Of a DNA stretch of 64,000 nt, positions 33,513-45,526 are shown piece after piece. The stretch is taken from assembly GCA_001792895.1 (NCBI GenBank), contig MARA01000011.1:744001-808000 (forward strand). Direction: 5' to 3'. The position numbers and the translations under genes are program-made. A model generated the notes under the pieces. It did not search any database. It saw only the letters and a program-made list of their open reading frames with translations, and had not been told where the DNA came from. Numbering within the stretch: the stretch's first letter is position 1; each line of letters begins with the position of its first letter. The stretch is from Lentinus brumalis (Eukaryota; Basidiomycota; Agaricomycetes; Polyporales; Polyporaceae).

Positions 33513-34784
33513 ATGCTGTCGAGAAGAGCGCGATACCTCTGGCTTCTTTGCGTGTCTGTTGTGCTCCTATCTGGGCTAGGGATAGCACAAGCAGAGGAGA
33601 AACCATGCACAACCCATGCTGACGGTAATTACTACGACTTGAACAGGCTGAAGTCCAGGTAAGTACTCTAGGGCACTACTGCTGTTCTCGACCGCACCCA
33701 ACATCTGACGGCAGTTCGCCAGCAACGACTATGAGTTCCAGTCTTACGGCGGCAAGGACTACATACTGAACGTGTGCCGACCGGTGCGGCAGGAAGTCTG
33801 GGCACCGAAGGTGGATAAACCTGAGGATGTAGCTGGGTTCACGCACAGAAGCCACGGAGATTTCTCTCTAGGGTGAGTGTGCATTATTTTCATTTGCTGG
33901 TGTCCGTAGTCTGACACGCGTAAATAGCGACGTTAACACTACGATTGTGGTGCACGGTGGCCATCCCCTGCTCTACATGACAGACGGCTCTCGCTGCCAG
34001 AACGCGGGAGACATGACTGCGTCAACAGTAATCCGCTTCATTTGTGACGGGTCTGCTGGTATCGGTATGTACAGCAGGTTGCTCCAGGGGCTGCTCGCTC
34101 ATTCAGTCTGCAGGGAAACCCCAGTTGATCGCCACTCTGCCCCCAGACGAGGACAATGCGTGTTCGTTCTTTGTGGAATGGCGGACAGAGGTGCGTGCCG
34201 AGGAGTCCTGTACGGCGCAGAGGTCTACCACTCACTATCTATCCATCTGTGCAGATTGCGTGTCCCACATCAGAGGGAAGTGTCTTCGGAACCATCGTTT
34301 CTGTCTTGGCCATCATGTGCGTATCGTCCGGCATCGCTGCGTCCGTAGCTCACGAGCGCATCGATAATGCAGAATCACGGTTCTGTTCGCATTGTACATG
34401 GTCGGCGGTACACTATACAACCGATACGTGCTGGAAGTGCGAGGCATGGACCAGATCCCCAGGTTCTCCTTCTTCTCGTTAAGCGACACAGTGGCGTTCT
34501 TTCGGGAGTGCGTGGAACGGGTCAAGGACAGATCGTCGGATGCATGGGGGTCGCGTAGCTTGGGGGCGCCGGACTGGGGCCGCGGTGGGTCGTGGAATAC
34601 GTCCGGCAGGCAGGGGTATGGCGGGCTGCATGGGTCTCCTGAGGAAGCGCAGACTATGCTGGGGGGCCCACCAGGGTTCCTGGATGAGTCGGACGAGGAC
34701 GAGGAAGCGCCTGCGCCGCCCGCGCACACGCAGGAGAACAGCGGGGCGGCGGGCATGGACACGAATGGTGTTATACGGCTGTGA
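33513..34784 (+). CDS. Mannose-6-phosphate-receptor-like (MRH domain) sorting receptor
   Basis: A type I membrane protein like Mrl1/cation-dependent M6P receptors, expected in Golgi-endosome-vacuole traffic. The signal peptide is MLSRRARYLWLLCVSVVLL. The lumenal MRH domain shows the usual Cys-flanked pattern (YYDLNRLKSSNDYEF; YILNVCRPV; TTIVVHGGHPLLYMTDGSRC; ACSFFVEWRTE, then IACP). One transmembrane helix follows (TIVSVLAIMIITVLFALYMV). The cytosolic tail has VRGMDQIPRFSFFSLSDTV and ends in an acidic DESDEDEE cluster. Introns are placed by phase, for example the donor at 33659 joining KS to SNDYEF. Atg27 is a more distant relative, but the tail favours the Mrl1-like group. Its promoter contains the nested transposon. 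Confidence 0.85.
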
Positions 34785-35484
34785 GTGCGTTGGCATGGGT
34801 GTGCCTGCAGCATGCGTCGCACTGCGCCACCAGAGGTTGTTATCGATGTTGTTGTGCTTGGTGTCTTGCGTCGTTGATCAGAGTGCTGTACTTACATAGT
34901 TGTGCGCTATCACTCAAGCGGGGATGGATTCGAAGCTGGCGGGCTGGCCCACGACTGCCGAGGTGGGAGGGAAGAGGACGCAGCGAGGGAGCCTCGTTGT
35001 AGGCGATCGCTCGGATCGCAATCAGATCTGGGATGACCGCATCGATGCTCGGCGCGCGGGCTGGGTACAGGGTGCAGCGGGGTGTGCTGGGTGTGCTGGG
35101 CGACGCTGGCGACGGCGACGACGACGGCGACGACGCAGCGGACGGCGAGCAGGGCGCGCGAGACAACAGCGCGGGTGGTATGGCAGCGCACAATAGCAGA
35201 GGTAGCACGACGGCCGTTGTTTGCGCGCCGGGTTTGTGTCGCGACAAAAGACCGGACGGGCGCCTGTGGGGGCGTGCGAGGTGGGAGGGACCTGCAGGCT
35301 CTCTCCGTCCTCCTCTGTGGACGTAATCGAGAGACCGCCACTGGGGTTTGGTTTTGACCTCTCTTCTCTTCCATTGTGTTTATTCTTTCGCTCGCCTACA
35401 TCTCCCTCGTCTCGCTTTTCTTTCTCCAATTCTCTTCTCCCTCACGTCCCCTGCACGAAATTCTCCACGACCGCAACGCCCCCC
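34785..35484. promoter_or_regulatory. Upstream region of the first bHLH gene
   Basis: 700 bp without a supported gene. Minus-strand frames here (34840-35247, 35022-35429) are Arg/Pro-rich and motif-free. The last 130 bp before the ATG at 35485 are strongly pyrimidine-rich, as in fungal core promoters and leaders. Confidence 0.45.
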
Positions 35485-36635
35485 ATGGATCACCAGCAGC
35501 AGCCCCAGCACATGCACGACGACCAGTCTCAAAATTTCGTCGCGTCCCAGTATGCCATGTATCCGTCATCAGAGGACGACACGGGCTACCTCGTGTATCC
35601 GCAGATGCCCACCTATCAGGGTGTCGTACAGCAGCACCCCGGCCCTCCTCCTCGTGGGTTCATGCAGTTCGCCTTGCACGCCTTTGTCCAACCGAGATCT
35701 GACTTGTCCTTTCCCGTCCTCTCAATTGTTCTTTCACAGGCCAAATGTCCGAGAGCGAAATGCAGCAAGCGATGCAGTATCATCGCCAAATCCATATGAT
35801 CCCTGGCCAGCACTATGCCCCTACGGCTCCAGGTGTATACACTGCCTCCCCGCCTCATGCTGGGATGCCTCTCTCCGCGTCTCCACCCCCGCAGTCCCCT
35901 AATATGTACGACCCTCTCTCTCCCCCGTTTCCGGATCAGACACATCCGCCGACGGCCTAGCGTACCATTCGCGGAACAGTAGCACGACAGGTTCTCCCTC
36001 TTCCTCCCGCGCGAACAGCCTCGTACACCGCCATTCTCTTCGCTACAACCCTACCCCGTCCCCCACCAGTTCTTCAGCGGGGCGCCGAAGCCGAGGCCAT
36101 TCAATTTCCGACGACGACGGTCCTCTTCCCATGGGCGGTGTCAATATGGCAGAGAGTCTGGCGAACACCAGGAAGGAGGCGACCAGACGGCAGAGGATCG
36201 AGGCGGAGCAGCGGCGCCGAGACGAGCTTCGGGACGGATATGCGAGGCTGAAGGATGTCCTGCCCGTCTCCAACCAGAAGAGCAGCAAAGTATCGCTGCT
36301 GGAGCGAGGTACGCCCACACTTTTCCGCTCCAGGTATCCTTCCTCACGCATGTGCAGCCACAAACCACATCGTCAACTTGGAGAAGAGCAATCGCCAATT
36401 GCAGCAGCGTTTAGCGTCGTTGGAAGCCGAAGTAACCAGGCTTCGCTCTCTGAACGAGAAGATCTCGCTGGGGGTCAACAACACGCCGTCGCCGGGTCAC
36501 GTCAACATGGACAGCCGCCCTTTGTCCCCTCCTCCGGAGGGTTCCCAGTCCTCGTCGGGTGGTCACCATCAACTCGCGACTGTTGAGCCGCCTAGCGCAG
36601 AGTCAAGCCCCTCTGGTTCAGATGGCGGTTACTGA
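35485..36635 (+). CDS. bHLH transcription factor 1
   Basis: A nuclear DNA-binding protein expected to bind E-box-type sites as a dimer. The basic region and helix 1 are NTRKEATRRQRIEAEQRRRD, followed by YARLKDVLPVSNQKSSKVSL, then helix 2 ATNHIVNLEKSNRQLQQRL, which runs into a coiled-coil stretch. The N-terminus is Gln/Pro/Tyr-rich. Four exons 35485-35653, 35740-35832, 35940-36308 and 36358-36635 sum to 909 nt (302 aa) with all phases kept. Intron 2 (35833-35939) bypasses in-frame stops in both alternative readings. The intron after SLLER splits the HLH in phase 1, exactly as in the second bHLH gene at 45527-46568. Basic residues H/R-E-R spacing (RQRIEAEQRRR) suggests E-box recognition, though the typical His is replaced. 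Confidence 0.9.
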
Positions 36636-37289
36636 ACCGCTGGGCGTGTGCCTCTATTTCCTCTTGCTTCATCTCGGACATTACCCTCTATCCTCCCTCA
36701 CTGTCTCTTTGTCACCATCAATTTTCCTATCGTCATTTTAGTCCCCCTTGGCTTCACAACGTCCCTACTTGCGTTCTTGTCTCCCTCGTACTGCTTGCAG
36801 GCCGCTGCTGCCTCCGGGAAGAGCGGCATCGGTTTTCGAGGGAGCCTTCTGCGTTGCGGATTCAGCGATGAAGTTCAGGACAGCGATGTCGGGCCCGAAG
36901 GCGCTGAGGATCGTCTGCAGCGCCTGGTGCGCTCGCCGTGACGTCCTCGGCGCTGTTCTCCCGCCTCGTCTCTCCACGAGGGTCCTGCTGCTCGACGCTG
37001 CAGGCTGGTGCACGGCGAAAATTGCTCGCTTGCGAACGCTCCGCTGGTCCCTCCGATGTTGCAGGTGAGCTCTGCTCCCGCACGTCGTGGATTGGCCCAG
37101 ATTCGCTCGAGCGTCGCGTGCTGTCCCGTAAAAATGCTTCGGAACGCTGTCGGAGGTCGGCCTCAACGTTGTTGTCAGCGCGGCGGCTTCATTTCCCCGC
37201 CCCGACGCACCGCCACCTCCCGCCCCCGCGCAAACGCAATTACCCGCTCCCGGACAATTCCCACTTTTGTAGAACGAAGAACCGTTACG
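36636..37289. other. Intergenic: 3' flank of bHLH1 and of the 37290-38301 gene
   Basis: Convergent 3' ends. Open frames on both strands (36765-37166 -, 36938-37417 +) have no consistent splice context or motif. I see no gene here. Confidence 0.4.
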
Positions 37290-38301
37290 TCACTGGCCGC
37301 CCCGCCGCATTTCATCCCACCCACTCGCGCACAACCTCACCGCTTCCGCCCTCAACTCATCGTCATCTTGTATTGTATCATACTTATCGGGCTCTGGGAC
37401 GGGACGGCCAATCATGAAGAATACGACCGCCAACGATGTGACACGAACACGCTCCCGACCTCCGCGAGGAGCAGCCCAAAGACCCTGCCGACCGCTACGG
37501 CCTCCGCCTGGCTCTAGAAACATCTCCATCTCTTGAACGCTTCTATGGGGACCGACTTGTACAGCGGGAACGGGGTAGATGATGTGATGAGAGTTCAGGA
37601 AGGCTGCCGGCCCTCTCGACGAGGGCGGGCCGTGTTGTGTCGTCAGGGAGCCCCCGCGCCCATGCTGCGGGGGCGATGTGCGACCGGTGCGTCGGTAGCC
37701 GGCGCAGAGAAGGAAGTGATTGAAGCCCCGGACCCGCTGAACGAAACGGACAGAGCAAGACGTATGTACCATAGGCGTAGCAGTAGTCGACTTGGCCTGG
37801 GGATTGCGCGATATCAAGTCTTTTTGTATCCTTCATCCACGCACATTGCGCGCGGTGAGCCTGCTTCTGCAGCTCTGCCCATGGTGTGTCTGACGACTTG
37901 TCGGCCCAGATGCTACACATGTACGGTGGGGGCGAGATTCCAGAGCCCATCTCGCCATCACCTCGCGACGAGCCCCGAGTACGCCACAAGAAGGTAGGCG
38001 TGAATCTGTGATGACCGTCGTGTCGATGATTCGGATGTCGATGATTCGGGCTAGTTCTCCTGATGGCCGGCGACCACAATCTGCTACTTACCTGAAACCA
38101 AGCCCATGGCCCCAGACTAGACCATGGTACGTATCGTATGTAGGTCTTGGACTGGATGTTGCACAATACATTGAACCTCTCCGTTCGGAAGCAACCCAAG
38201 TACACACTGTGATCGAGACTAACCACTCCGGGCAGATATGTGTATACTTACGGCCCAATGGTACCGTGCCTGTGGCTGAAGCTCCTGCTGCGACGCCACA
38301 T
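37290..38301 (-). CDS. Uncharacterised five-exon gene
   Basis: I do not recognise a family. Five exons on the minus strand (38301-38252, 38218-38092, 38005-37962, 37912-37770, 37603-37290) join in phase to 678 nt (225 aa) with canonical GT-AG borders throughout. Recognisable segments are LDHSVYLGCFRTERFNVLCN, SIWADKSSDTPWAELQKQAH, CAWMKDTKRLDIAQSPGQVD, YCYAY, then SHHIIYPVPAVQV and SLAVVFFMIGRPVPEPDKYD, ending in CASGWDEMRRGGQ. The protein has Trp/Cys-rich and mildly hydrophobic segments but no clear signal peptide. The last intron (37604-37769) is the least certain. The start ATG sits 9 bp from a 200-bp inverted-repeat element that forms its upstream region. Confidence 0.55.
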
Positions 38302-38309
38302 CCCGCTGG

Positions 38310-38509
38310 TTACAGCCGTTTGCATAACGATAGGCCCCTCGCGAACTGTGTACACACAGTCGGTTATCGGCGGAGTTCGTACTTTTGAGGCTTCTCGTTT
38401 CATCTCATCCCTACTCACTTACTCATCACTTATCCTTTTTCCAAGTCCGCTTACGCGGCAGTGTGTGTAAACAGTGTGGAGGGGCCTATCGTTATGCAAA
38501 CGGCTGTAA
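38310..38509. repeat. 200-bp inverted-repeat (MITE-like) element
   Basis: Perfect 31-bp inverted arms (38310-38340 and 38479-38509) start TTACAGCCGTTTGCATAACG and mirror each other. Similarity continues more weakly inward over about 20 bp. GCTGG occurs just outside both ends (one extra A on the right), a possible 5-bp target duplication. No coding frame is obvious inside. It abuts the start of the 37290-38301 gene. Confidence 0.6.
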
Positions 38510-38855
38510 AGCTGGAGGTTGCCAACACCCTGGGATGCACAGGATTATCCCTCGATGAGTAAGTGGTATCCTCGCCGAGTCATGCGCAACTTCCCGGCCC
38601 ATATCGCACAGTGGCCATTCAGTAACGCAAGCTGCCTGAATCACCGTTCTCCAATAGGCAGCGGGGTGGATTCACTGAGACCGCACTGTCCGCAGCCAGC
38701 TCCGACCCCGTCACCGCGGACCCGAAGATAGTCTCGTTGTGGCGGAGGACCTGCAGAATACAGTCGACGGATCACGTCACGGCGCATTCAGATGACTGCC
38801 TCGAGTCTCTCCTGGTTTTTGCGGTTACTCCTCATGGATAAAGTGGTGGGTTCTC
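38400..38855 (+). pseudogene. Possible spliced coding remnant
   Basis: A stop-free plus-strand segment (about 38440-38560) reads SVEGPIVMQTAVKLEVANTL, GCTGLSLDE and ends at a GTAAGT donor. An acceptor near 38658 continues in phase with QRGGFTETALSAASSDPV to a stop at about 38843. I recognise no family, and the first segment overlaps the inverted-repeat arm, so this may be chance or a decayed gene. Confidence 0.25.
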
Positions 38856-41800
38856 CCGCGTGCTGCGTGGGATCTGCAGTAATGTGCAGGAAGGATCGTA
38901 CGGCAGGCCCATTCAGTGGACTCGTCCGGTGGTGAAAGCTTAAGGTTCGCGGTTACGAGAAGGCGGGTGGGGACGAGTTCGCTGTATGGCAGAAGAGGGA
39001 TACGTGAGGGGCATGCCAGACATTGAGCGTCGAGATGGACAGCATCTACAGAATAAGCGGATTGCAAGGCTCAGTTTGGTTGCTATGATTCTTCCTGCCC
39101 TCTTGAACTGTCAACGGGAGCGTCCTTGGCCTGGGAACAACTATTGTGAAAGGTGGTGAACGCCGTCGTAGTGTCAAGTAAAGTATATATGATGCGTTGT
39201 CCATTGCGACGAAGTCTATGTATAGTGGTTCTATACAGTCTCAGGCGATTAACTATGTTGGCTGCATTGGGAGAGTCTTGACTTCCGTCGAGATGCCATG
39301 TGACTGAAATGGACGATGCTTTTGGTCAGTCCGCGATTACTGACAAGCATTGGAGTACTGTACGTACTCTTGTGAGATCCGACAGCTCCGTCCCATATGG
39401 CGACGGTCAATGTTGGACAGACGAGTCAGGCACTGCGCATAACAGCGCAACGATCTACGTCTACACGGGGCACATCCGCCCCAGTACCCCGGCACCAAGC
39501 AGAGAAGGGAACCTCGAGAGGGCTTGAAGATCCAAACCGTTCCACTGGAGATAAGTGCATGTGTGCGGAAGGTCTACAGAGCCCGAGAGAAGCCATCCTA
39601 AGCTGGTGTCGATGGGAACGCACCACCGCACACAGTCTAGACGAGCGGTTGAGGGTTGGACAAACACGTACTCGCTCAAGGTCTGTGCGATCCCGAGAAA
39701 GCTAGAGTCGAGAGAATATCAGTGCCCGGGCCACACGGCCGACGAACTCCACCCTCGATCTTGCGATGAGCCCTACGCTGACGTCCGTACTGGCGGGAAC
39801 GTCCTCGCGAACCTGCAGCCTCGTGTTAGGCCCGCGACGCACTCGGTAGTGACTCGCACCGGACACGTCAGCGGCCAGAACAATTCATCTGTGACCCCCG
39901 AAGGACATGAGGTCGCTGATACTGACACGCGGACACTGGTTGGCAAGTTTGCCCCAAATCGGCAAGTTTAGCGTCGGGATGAGGAGTCTCGTGCAGCAGC
40001 TGCTGCCTGGACTCCGCTTGTGCCGTATCGAGTTGAGCCTGCTTGGCTTGCTTCGACCGGTGACAGGGGTGCGAGAGCGGAGACAGGCAGAGCGTCCGGG
40101 AGCAGTAGAAGTGTGGAAGTGCTGCTCCGTCCGAGACGCCCTTCCCAGCAACGACGTTCGAGACGCCATTCAATCATATATCGCATCGACCGCCGAGGAC
40201 CTTACCTGCCGCGCGGGGAAATGCGCGTCCAATTGTCCGGTAGTGCCTCCCGAGAAGGCATGCAATCGCGCGCATCGCCCGAGTCTCATGCCATTGACTC
40301 GGTGATCAAACGTCTGGTGTGTCTTCGCGGAACCTTCGATGTCATGGGTGAGCGCCGTGTCGGTCTCCCGCCAAAGTAGAGGATGTGCTTTTGAAGTTCA
40401 TTACGCGGCGTACAGATGCGTAGCCTATAGCTGTATGAATTTGAGTCAATTGCGAGGATTACAGTCCATTAGATATGCTCCGGTACTGTACATGTCCGCT
40501 GTTCATTCCGGGCTGATCGTCTTCCGACAAAGACGATCCTTGCACAGACGTCGGTGCAGGACGGACCCGAGCCCCCGCCGACTCGTTCCAGCCCTCGGAG
40601 ATGGTTACCGCATGCTGGAGTTGGAAGGTGAACGTTTGAACGCTTGCACAAACTTGCATCGAGATGTATGTTGCACCGTCGACGGATGTAGCGCAGTGCA
40701 GTAATCGATGAGTGGGATATGTCTTCAGCACGTGAAGTCCGGAACAGGTCCACGGTGGCATTCTTGTGGCTGATCCGGTGGGAGCCTCCAAGAGAAGATG
40801 AAGGGGTCAGAACCAGCAGAAGAGAAGCCACGGGGGGAGGAGAAGAGGGGTCGACAGACTTGCATCCACCCACGAAGGGAATGGCAAGACATATGTGGAG
40901 ATAGCGATCTGCGTCGTGCTCTGTAGCAGCGCGGGAGCATATTCAATGATTGGGGCCTGGATATGCACGGACACGAAGGACGATCCCGGCCGCAATCTGC
41001 GTTGGAGTAAGCAGAAGTACCTCGATCTCCTGGCTCGACCAGAAGGACAGCTCCGGTCCGTGGAGTGCTCGGCAGAAAGTTCCACTGGAGGGTTAATTCC
41101 GGAGATTAAAGAGGCGTGTCCTCTCGAAGTGTCACCGGATTCGAGGCCATGAGTGCGTCAATCTAATGTTCTCCGTGACGCGTCGAATAATGAGCGACCT
41201 GCATGTGAGCGGAGCACGACAGGGACAGGTCATAAGCAAGCCGGGCCCAATACCTTCCCCCTGTCAGAGTGATCCTGTATAGCCATGCGTCAAGACCGTG
41301 TGGCCACGGATTGAAAAGACTGACCACGGGCATTCGAAGCTTGCGAGAGCAGACAATGCTCAGCTGATCTTCGCTCAGCTTCACAAGCTGCGCTCGTTGT
41401 AGAATCTAGAAGCGGTTACTCGTTCGTTCCGGCTGGCCGCAGTGACCTGTAGGATCGGTGGGACATGGAAAGGCCCGAGCGCAGCGTCCAGGGCCGTGTC
41501 CGACTCGATCGCTACAAAGTGCGTAAATTTGAGCACATATGAAGCGGCGTGTGAGCGAGAAAAGAGAGCGCAGTCATAGTGAACCTAGCTACATAGTAGG
41601 CTGATTGGCTTGGCTTGCATTCGGCGGTTTGGGCTCCTGGACCGTCACGCGTGACGCCCCAGAGTCTGGGTTTGGGAACTTACCCTATATGGGTTTGGCC
41701 TGAGCACGTCACGCGTCACAGGACGGGGTGAGAGTCGAAGAACGTGCCTCCCCGTTCTTCGTCCCACCCAGCGACGACGACGTCCCGCTCATCGTTCCTT

Positions 41801-41979
41801 GCCGCCGACTGTGGCCTCTAGTCACTCTCCTTGAAGACCCCCACCCCGCGAAACCCCCTCACGCAACCGTATTAAGCCCATAACTTATCTCGGCGCTCAG
41901 GATTTCGCCGTCTTCAAGCACCAGTAACGACTAATTCCCGAGGCCACTTTCTGGTTCCACACGCAAACGATCATTCACG
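38856..41979. other. Gene-poor stretch
   Basis: About 3.1 kb with only short, motif-free open frames (for example 39555-39971 +, 40469-40873 -) and no splice chain that joins them. No TIRs or tandem arrays were found by eye. It may contain decayed mobile DNA or unrecognised noncoding RNA. The last 330 bp contain two ACGCGT boxes listed separately. Confidence 0.4.
41645..41716. promoter_or_regulatory. Paired ACGCGT (MCB-like) boxes
   Basis: TCACGCGTGA, a 10-bp palindrome, at 41645-41654 and GTCACGCGTCAC at about 41708-41719 each contain ACGCGT (41647-41652, 41711-41716). ACGCGT is the MluI cell-cycle box bound by MBF in yeasts. They are about 270-330 bp upstream of the membrane-protein gene. 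Function is inferred from the motif alone. Confidence 0.35.
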
Positions 41980-43514
41980 ATGTGGTTCGTAGCAGTAGTG
42001 CGCGTGCTTGCTAGAGATAGGGCTAACGGCTCGTCTGCTATGGTGGATGCTAGGTGTGACAACTGCCTTCTCTTGCTCCCTCTGGTGCGTATGTCTAATC
42101 AGGTATGCTAATGTGATGGAGCTGATGGTGTGGACGTGAAGAGGGGTGGTGCCATTGCTTGGGCTGTTGTCATGTTTGTGAGTCGTACTCTGTCCCGCAG
42201 AGAAGTCACAATATCCACTCAGTGCCAATCTTCGCGTAGCTCTACAGCATCGCGGGGGGTGTCTTCCTGCTGAACTGGGGTCAATATCTGTTCTTCATGT
42301 TCCCTGAATGGTACGCATAGTCTTGTTCGCCATGAGGCCGCGGTCCCTTACATCCACCACGCGTTTTCCCAGGCAAATCTACGGAGGTATTGGGATCGGC
42401 GTAGCGGTCGCGGCGGCCCTTTCCATCCTCGCACTCTCGAACGTAAGTCGCGTGTACATATACCCCTTCTTTCACTATTCGGCGGAATCTTTCGATGTTG
42501 AAACATGTGTCTACGTGGAGTCTTACGCTAATACCTGGCTCGGTATGTCAACAGAAATCGTACATTTGGATACGCGTTTGCAAGTTTTTGTGGCCATTCG
42601 TCATTGTCATCTGCGCAGTACGGGCCATCATCATGATCGTCGAACTCCAACGAGGGTAAGTTCATACCAGTCCCCCAGACCCTGTTCGCTCCTCCACTCC
42701 TTTGTCTCATCAGACGACATACCTTCACTTTCATATGGAAGCGTTGTCCAAAGATTTCTCGCTTCTCGGAGCTTCTTCATCAGCAGCTCGGCTCCATGTT
42801 TTACCTGTCCATCAGCCGCTTGGCTCTGTTCCACATCTCGCAGATTCAGTTCCTGTCTTCACGCACCACGCGTCTCTGGTCGGAGACAGGTTAAGCCCTA
42901 TTTTCCGTAATGCTCCGACCACATGCATTTTATCCATTCGATCGCTCCTGACTTAATCTCGATACGCGTTCCTTCTGTCGAGCCGAGGGTTGACTTCCTT
43001 TACAGGAAGGACAAGATCCAGTGGGAGTGCGACAACGGCGGACAGCTGTGGACAGACTCCGTCGACGCTGGCTATGAGACAAGCGCGAGCTTCCCGAGCG
43101 GTTTCTGCGTATCGGGTTTCTCAAGCCTCAATGCCGCATTCATCGTCGGTCTTCTCGTAGACCTCGTCTTCCAGGTGCGTGTCCGGTCACGCTTACCCCA
43201 TCCAGCCGCTTGGGCTTACCATGGAGTGTCGTGTGATACAGCTGTACATGTTCTTCATGGTGTGGCGCTTCCAGAAGAGGCTCGAGCACTACTCGGGCAT
43301 GAAAGGGCCGTTCTATGGCGGTGAGTATTCACGTTGCGCACGCAGTCGGCCATGTGTATGTGTTTGCCTCGGTGGTCCTTCTGGATGAGTTTCATCCTGA
43401 CCTCGAGGTTGCGCCGTGCATGGGCCGATTAGCGAGCGCGTTCTGGTCCTTCCAGCTGGTGCATCAGGTGCTAAGCTCAAACTTTGTTTCTGTGCAGGGT
43501 ACTACAATGCGTAA
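41980..43514 (+). CDS. Multi-pass membrane protein, conserved but uncharacterised
   Basis: A spliced frame encodes four or more hydrophobic helices: GGAIAWAVVMF joined to LYSIAGGVFLLNWGQYLFFM; IYGGIGIGVAVAAALSILAL; FLWPFVIVICAVRAIIMIVE; and NAAFIVGLLVDLVFQLYMFF. A lumenal/extracellular loop with paired Cys (IQWECDNGGQLW; FPSGFCVSGF) lies between the last two helices. The C-terminus is MKGPFYGGYYNA, Tyr-rich, ending at a TAA at 43512-43514. Donors and acceptors are canonical (for example GTAAGTCG after LSN, GTGCGT after VFQ). The N-terminus is uncertain: ATGs at 41980 and 42040 are in frame, before a Cys-rich DARCDNC. I recall similar proteins in mushrooms annotated only as hypothetical. Function unknown. 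Confidence 0.7.
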
Positions 43515-45526
43515 GCGTTGCCTGACCGATGAGCAGCGCTCGGACGCTGTACCGGCTACCCTCTCCCCATTCATCGTGCTGTTTCCCGAGTCTCCTGGAC
43601 AGTTCTGTTCCACCCGTTCCGTGCCACCCCTCTTACGATCCGTTAATGCTTCCCTTGCTCCCGCTTGGCCGCTGTTCCCGTGCTTCATGACACTTCCGCT
43701 GCTGCTTATCCTGCTCGCTTGGACAGCTGCTTCCTCCGCGTCTCAAGGACGGCTAATGCTCCGCATTATCTCGTCTGGCTTCCTTGTTGTTGTTGTCTCA
43801 GTATATCACGTCACGACCTCTTACGACTCACGACCCAGTTTACGTACCAGCCTGCTTACGACTTGACTTATTCCTATACCGTTTGATGATCACACCATTG
43901 AATCTAACTGAACTTGTGCAAAGGTTGCTCCGAGTGTCCTGTGGGCGTACGTGTCTTGGGGCGCTGGCAGTGAGCGCGGACCGGTGTCAGCTCATCGGTC
44001 CCTGAGTCTTGTGCTGATGCAGAGCATTCGATGTGAGAACGATGTACACTGGGATGCGCAGGCGAGCGCCGTAGGGACGCTGAGGAAGACCAGAACAAGC
44101 GGAGGGGCGCGCGGTTGAGAAGGTTTGTTTGCGCGTAAGCTGGCAAATTGTGAGAAGGCGGACTACGGAAGGCGTCTTGTGACGCGGGTTTAGGGAAGCG
44201 ATATGCAGGTAATATAGTGCACCGGCGGGAGATGGTCCGTGCCGGTGTGAGCATTTTGCAGCGAAGAGCCCGGGCATGGACGACGGAAGGTCGGACGTTG
44301 GAGGAAATAGTGTGGAAGCCAATCGCGCTGGCCTCTCGGGCATATCGCACAGGCGACGGAAGGTCGCGGAGAGTACAACGGACGGTATCAGTCGGGTGTC
44401 GGAGTACAAGCTAGTACAAGTCCTTAGTACAAAAGAGCCGTTTAGCCTGTGGTAGCGGTTGGAGGAGCTAGTTGCACAGCGTCGAGATAGACGAGGGCAA
44501 GCGGGACACGGGCTCGGGGCTAACACTGTTGTCGAGCGGGGACCGGAGAGGAGGGCGAGAGAAAGCGGATGGAACGGCGCAGCCATCGGACGAAAGGAAA
44601 GGACTGATCGGAGAGGTTGATTGGTGTGACGGGGAGCGCAGCTGGAGCAGGGGGTCTGCAGCTGGGACGGAGGCTGGAGCGGGGAGGACAGAGCTGGACG
44701 GGGGAGACTGGGAGAGGCGGACTGAAGGGCGTGGCCTTTTTTGGAGCGGGAGTGGGCAAATGAAAACAACGTTGTTTGCGCGGGGATTGGAACGGGCACG
44801 AGGCGGTCGGTAGAGGGGCTGGAGGACGCAGAGACTGGGATGGGAGCGACGGCGAAGAAAGGGCAGGGGAGATGCCCGAGATGGCTGCCTTTGGGAAGCG
44901 TGCTCAGGCGTCCGTTCGGATGCCCGGGAGCTGATGCGGGTGATAAGCCTGGCTGGAGTGTCGTTCTCGCTGGATGCGGGCACGGCGAGCAGAGCAGCTG
45001 AGCGGGCGAGGGCTGGGGGCTCTCGAGCAGTGCGTGCCGGGCCTGCTGTGGCCATGTCCGAGCGTCGCGTGCAGCGGCGGAGGCACACAGCAGGCGCCCA
45101 CTCCCAGCCCGCCGCGGAAGTAATTCGTTAGAGTTTCTGTCACACCCAGGGTTACACCGGCGCCTGCGGGCACGAGGTGATCCCTCCGTCCAAAGGGATC
45201 CGGGAACGCTCTCCTCCCGCCCTACGCCTATAAGACCTCCCCAGCCCCTTCTCTCTCCCCATCCCTCCGCCACTCTCCTCCGCCCTCCCTGCCGGGTCCT
45301 TTTTCTTCCTTCCTTCCCCGCGTTTCCGCGTCGTCCACAGCGTGCGTTGTTCTCCGCCCTTGTCTTCCTCCTCATTGTCTCCCGCTGACGACGGCCGTCA
45401 ATAGTCCCCGCCTCTGCCCCCGTCTTTAAAGTCCTCCATCCTCTGACGATCGGTCCGCACTTGTGATACCTTCTGCACCTCTTTATTCTGCCCTCGCATC
45501 TGCTCTCATCTCGCCCGCCCGCCATC
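43515..45526. promoter_or_regulatory. 3' flank of the membrane-protein gene and long upstream region of bHLH2
   Basis: About 2 kb with a 518-aa antisense open frame (43987-45543) that is Ser/Pro/Arg-rich and lacks any domain. I treat it as spurious. A TATA-like CTATAAGA at about 45227 is followed by a long pyrimidine-rich tract (45240-45420), which suggests the bHLH2 core promoter and a 5' leader of roughly 250 nt. Confidence 0.45.
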
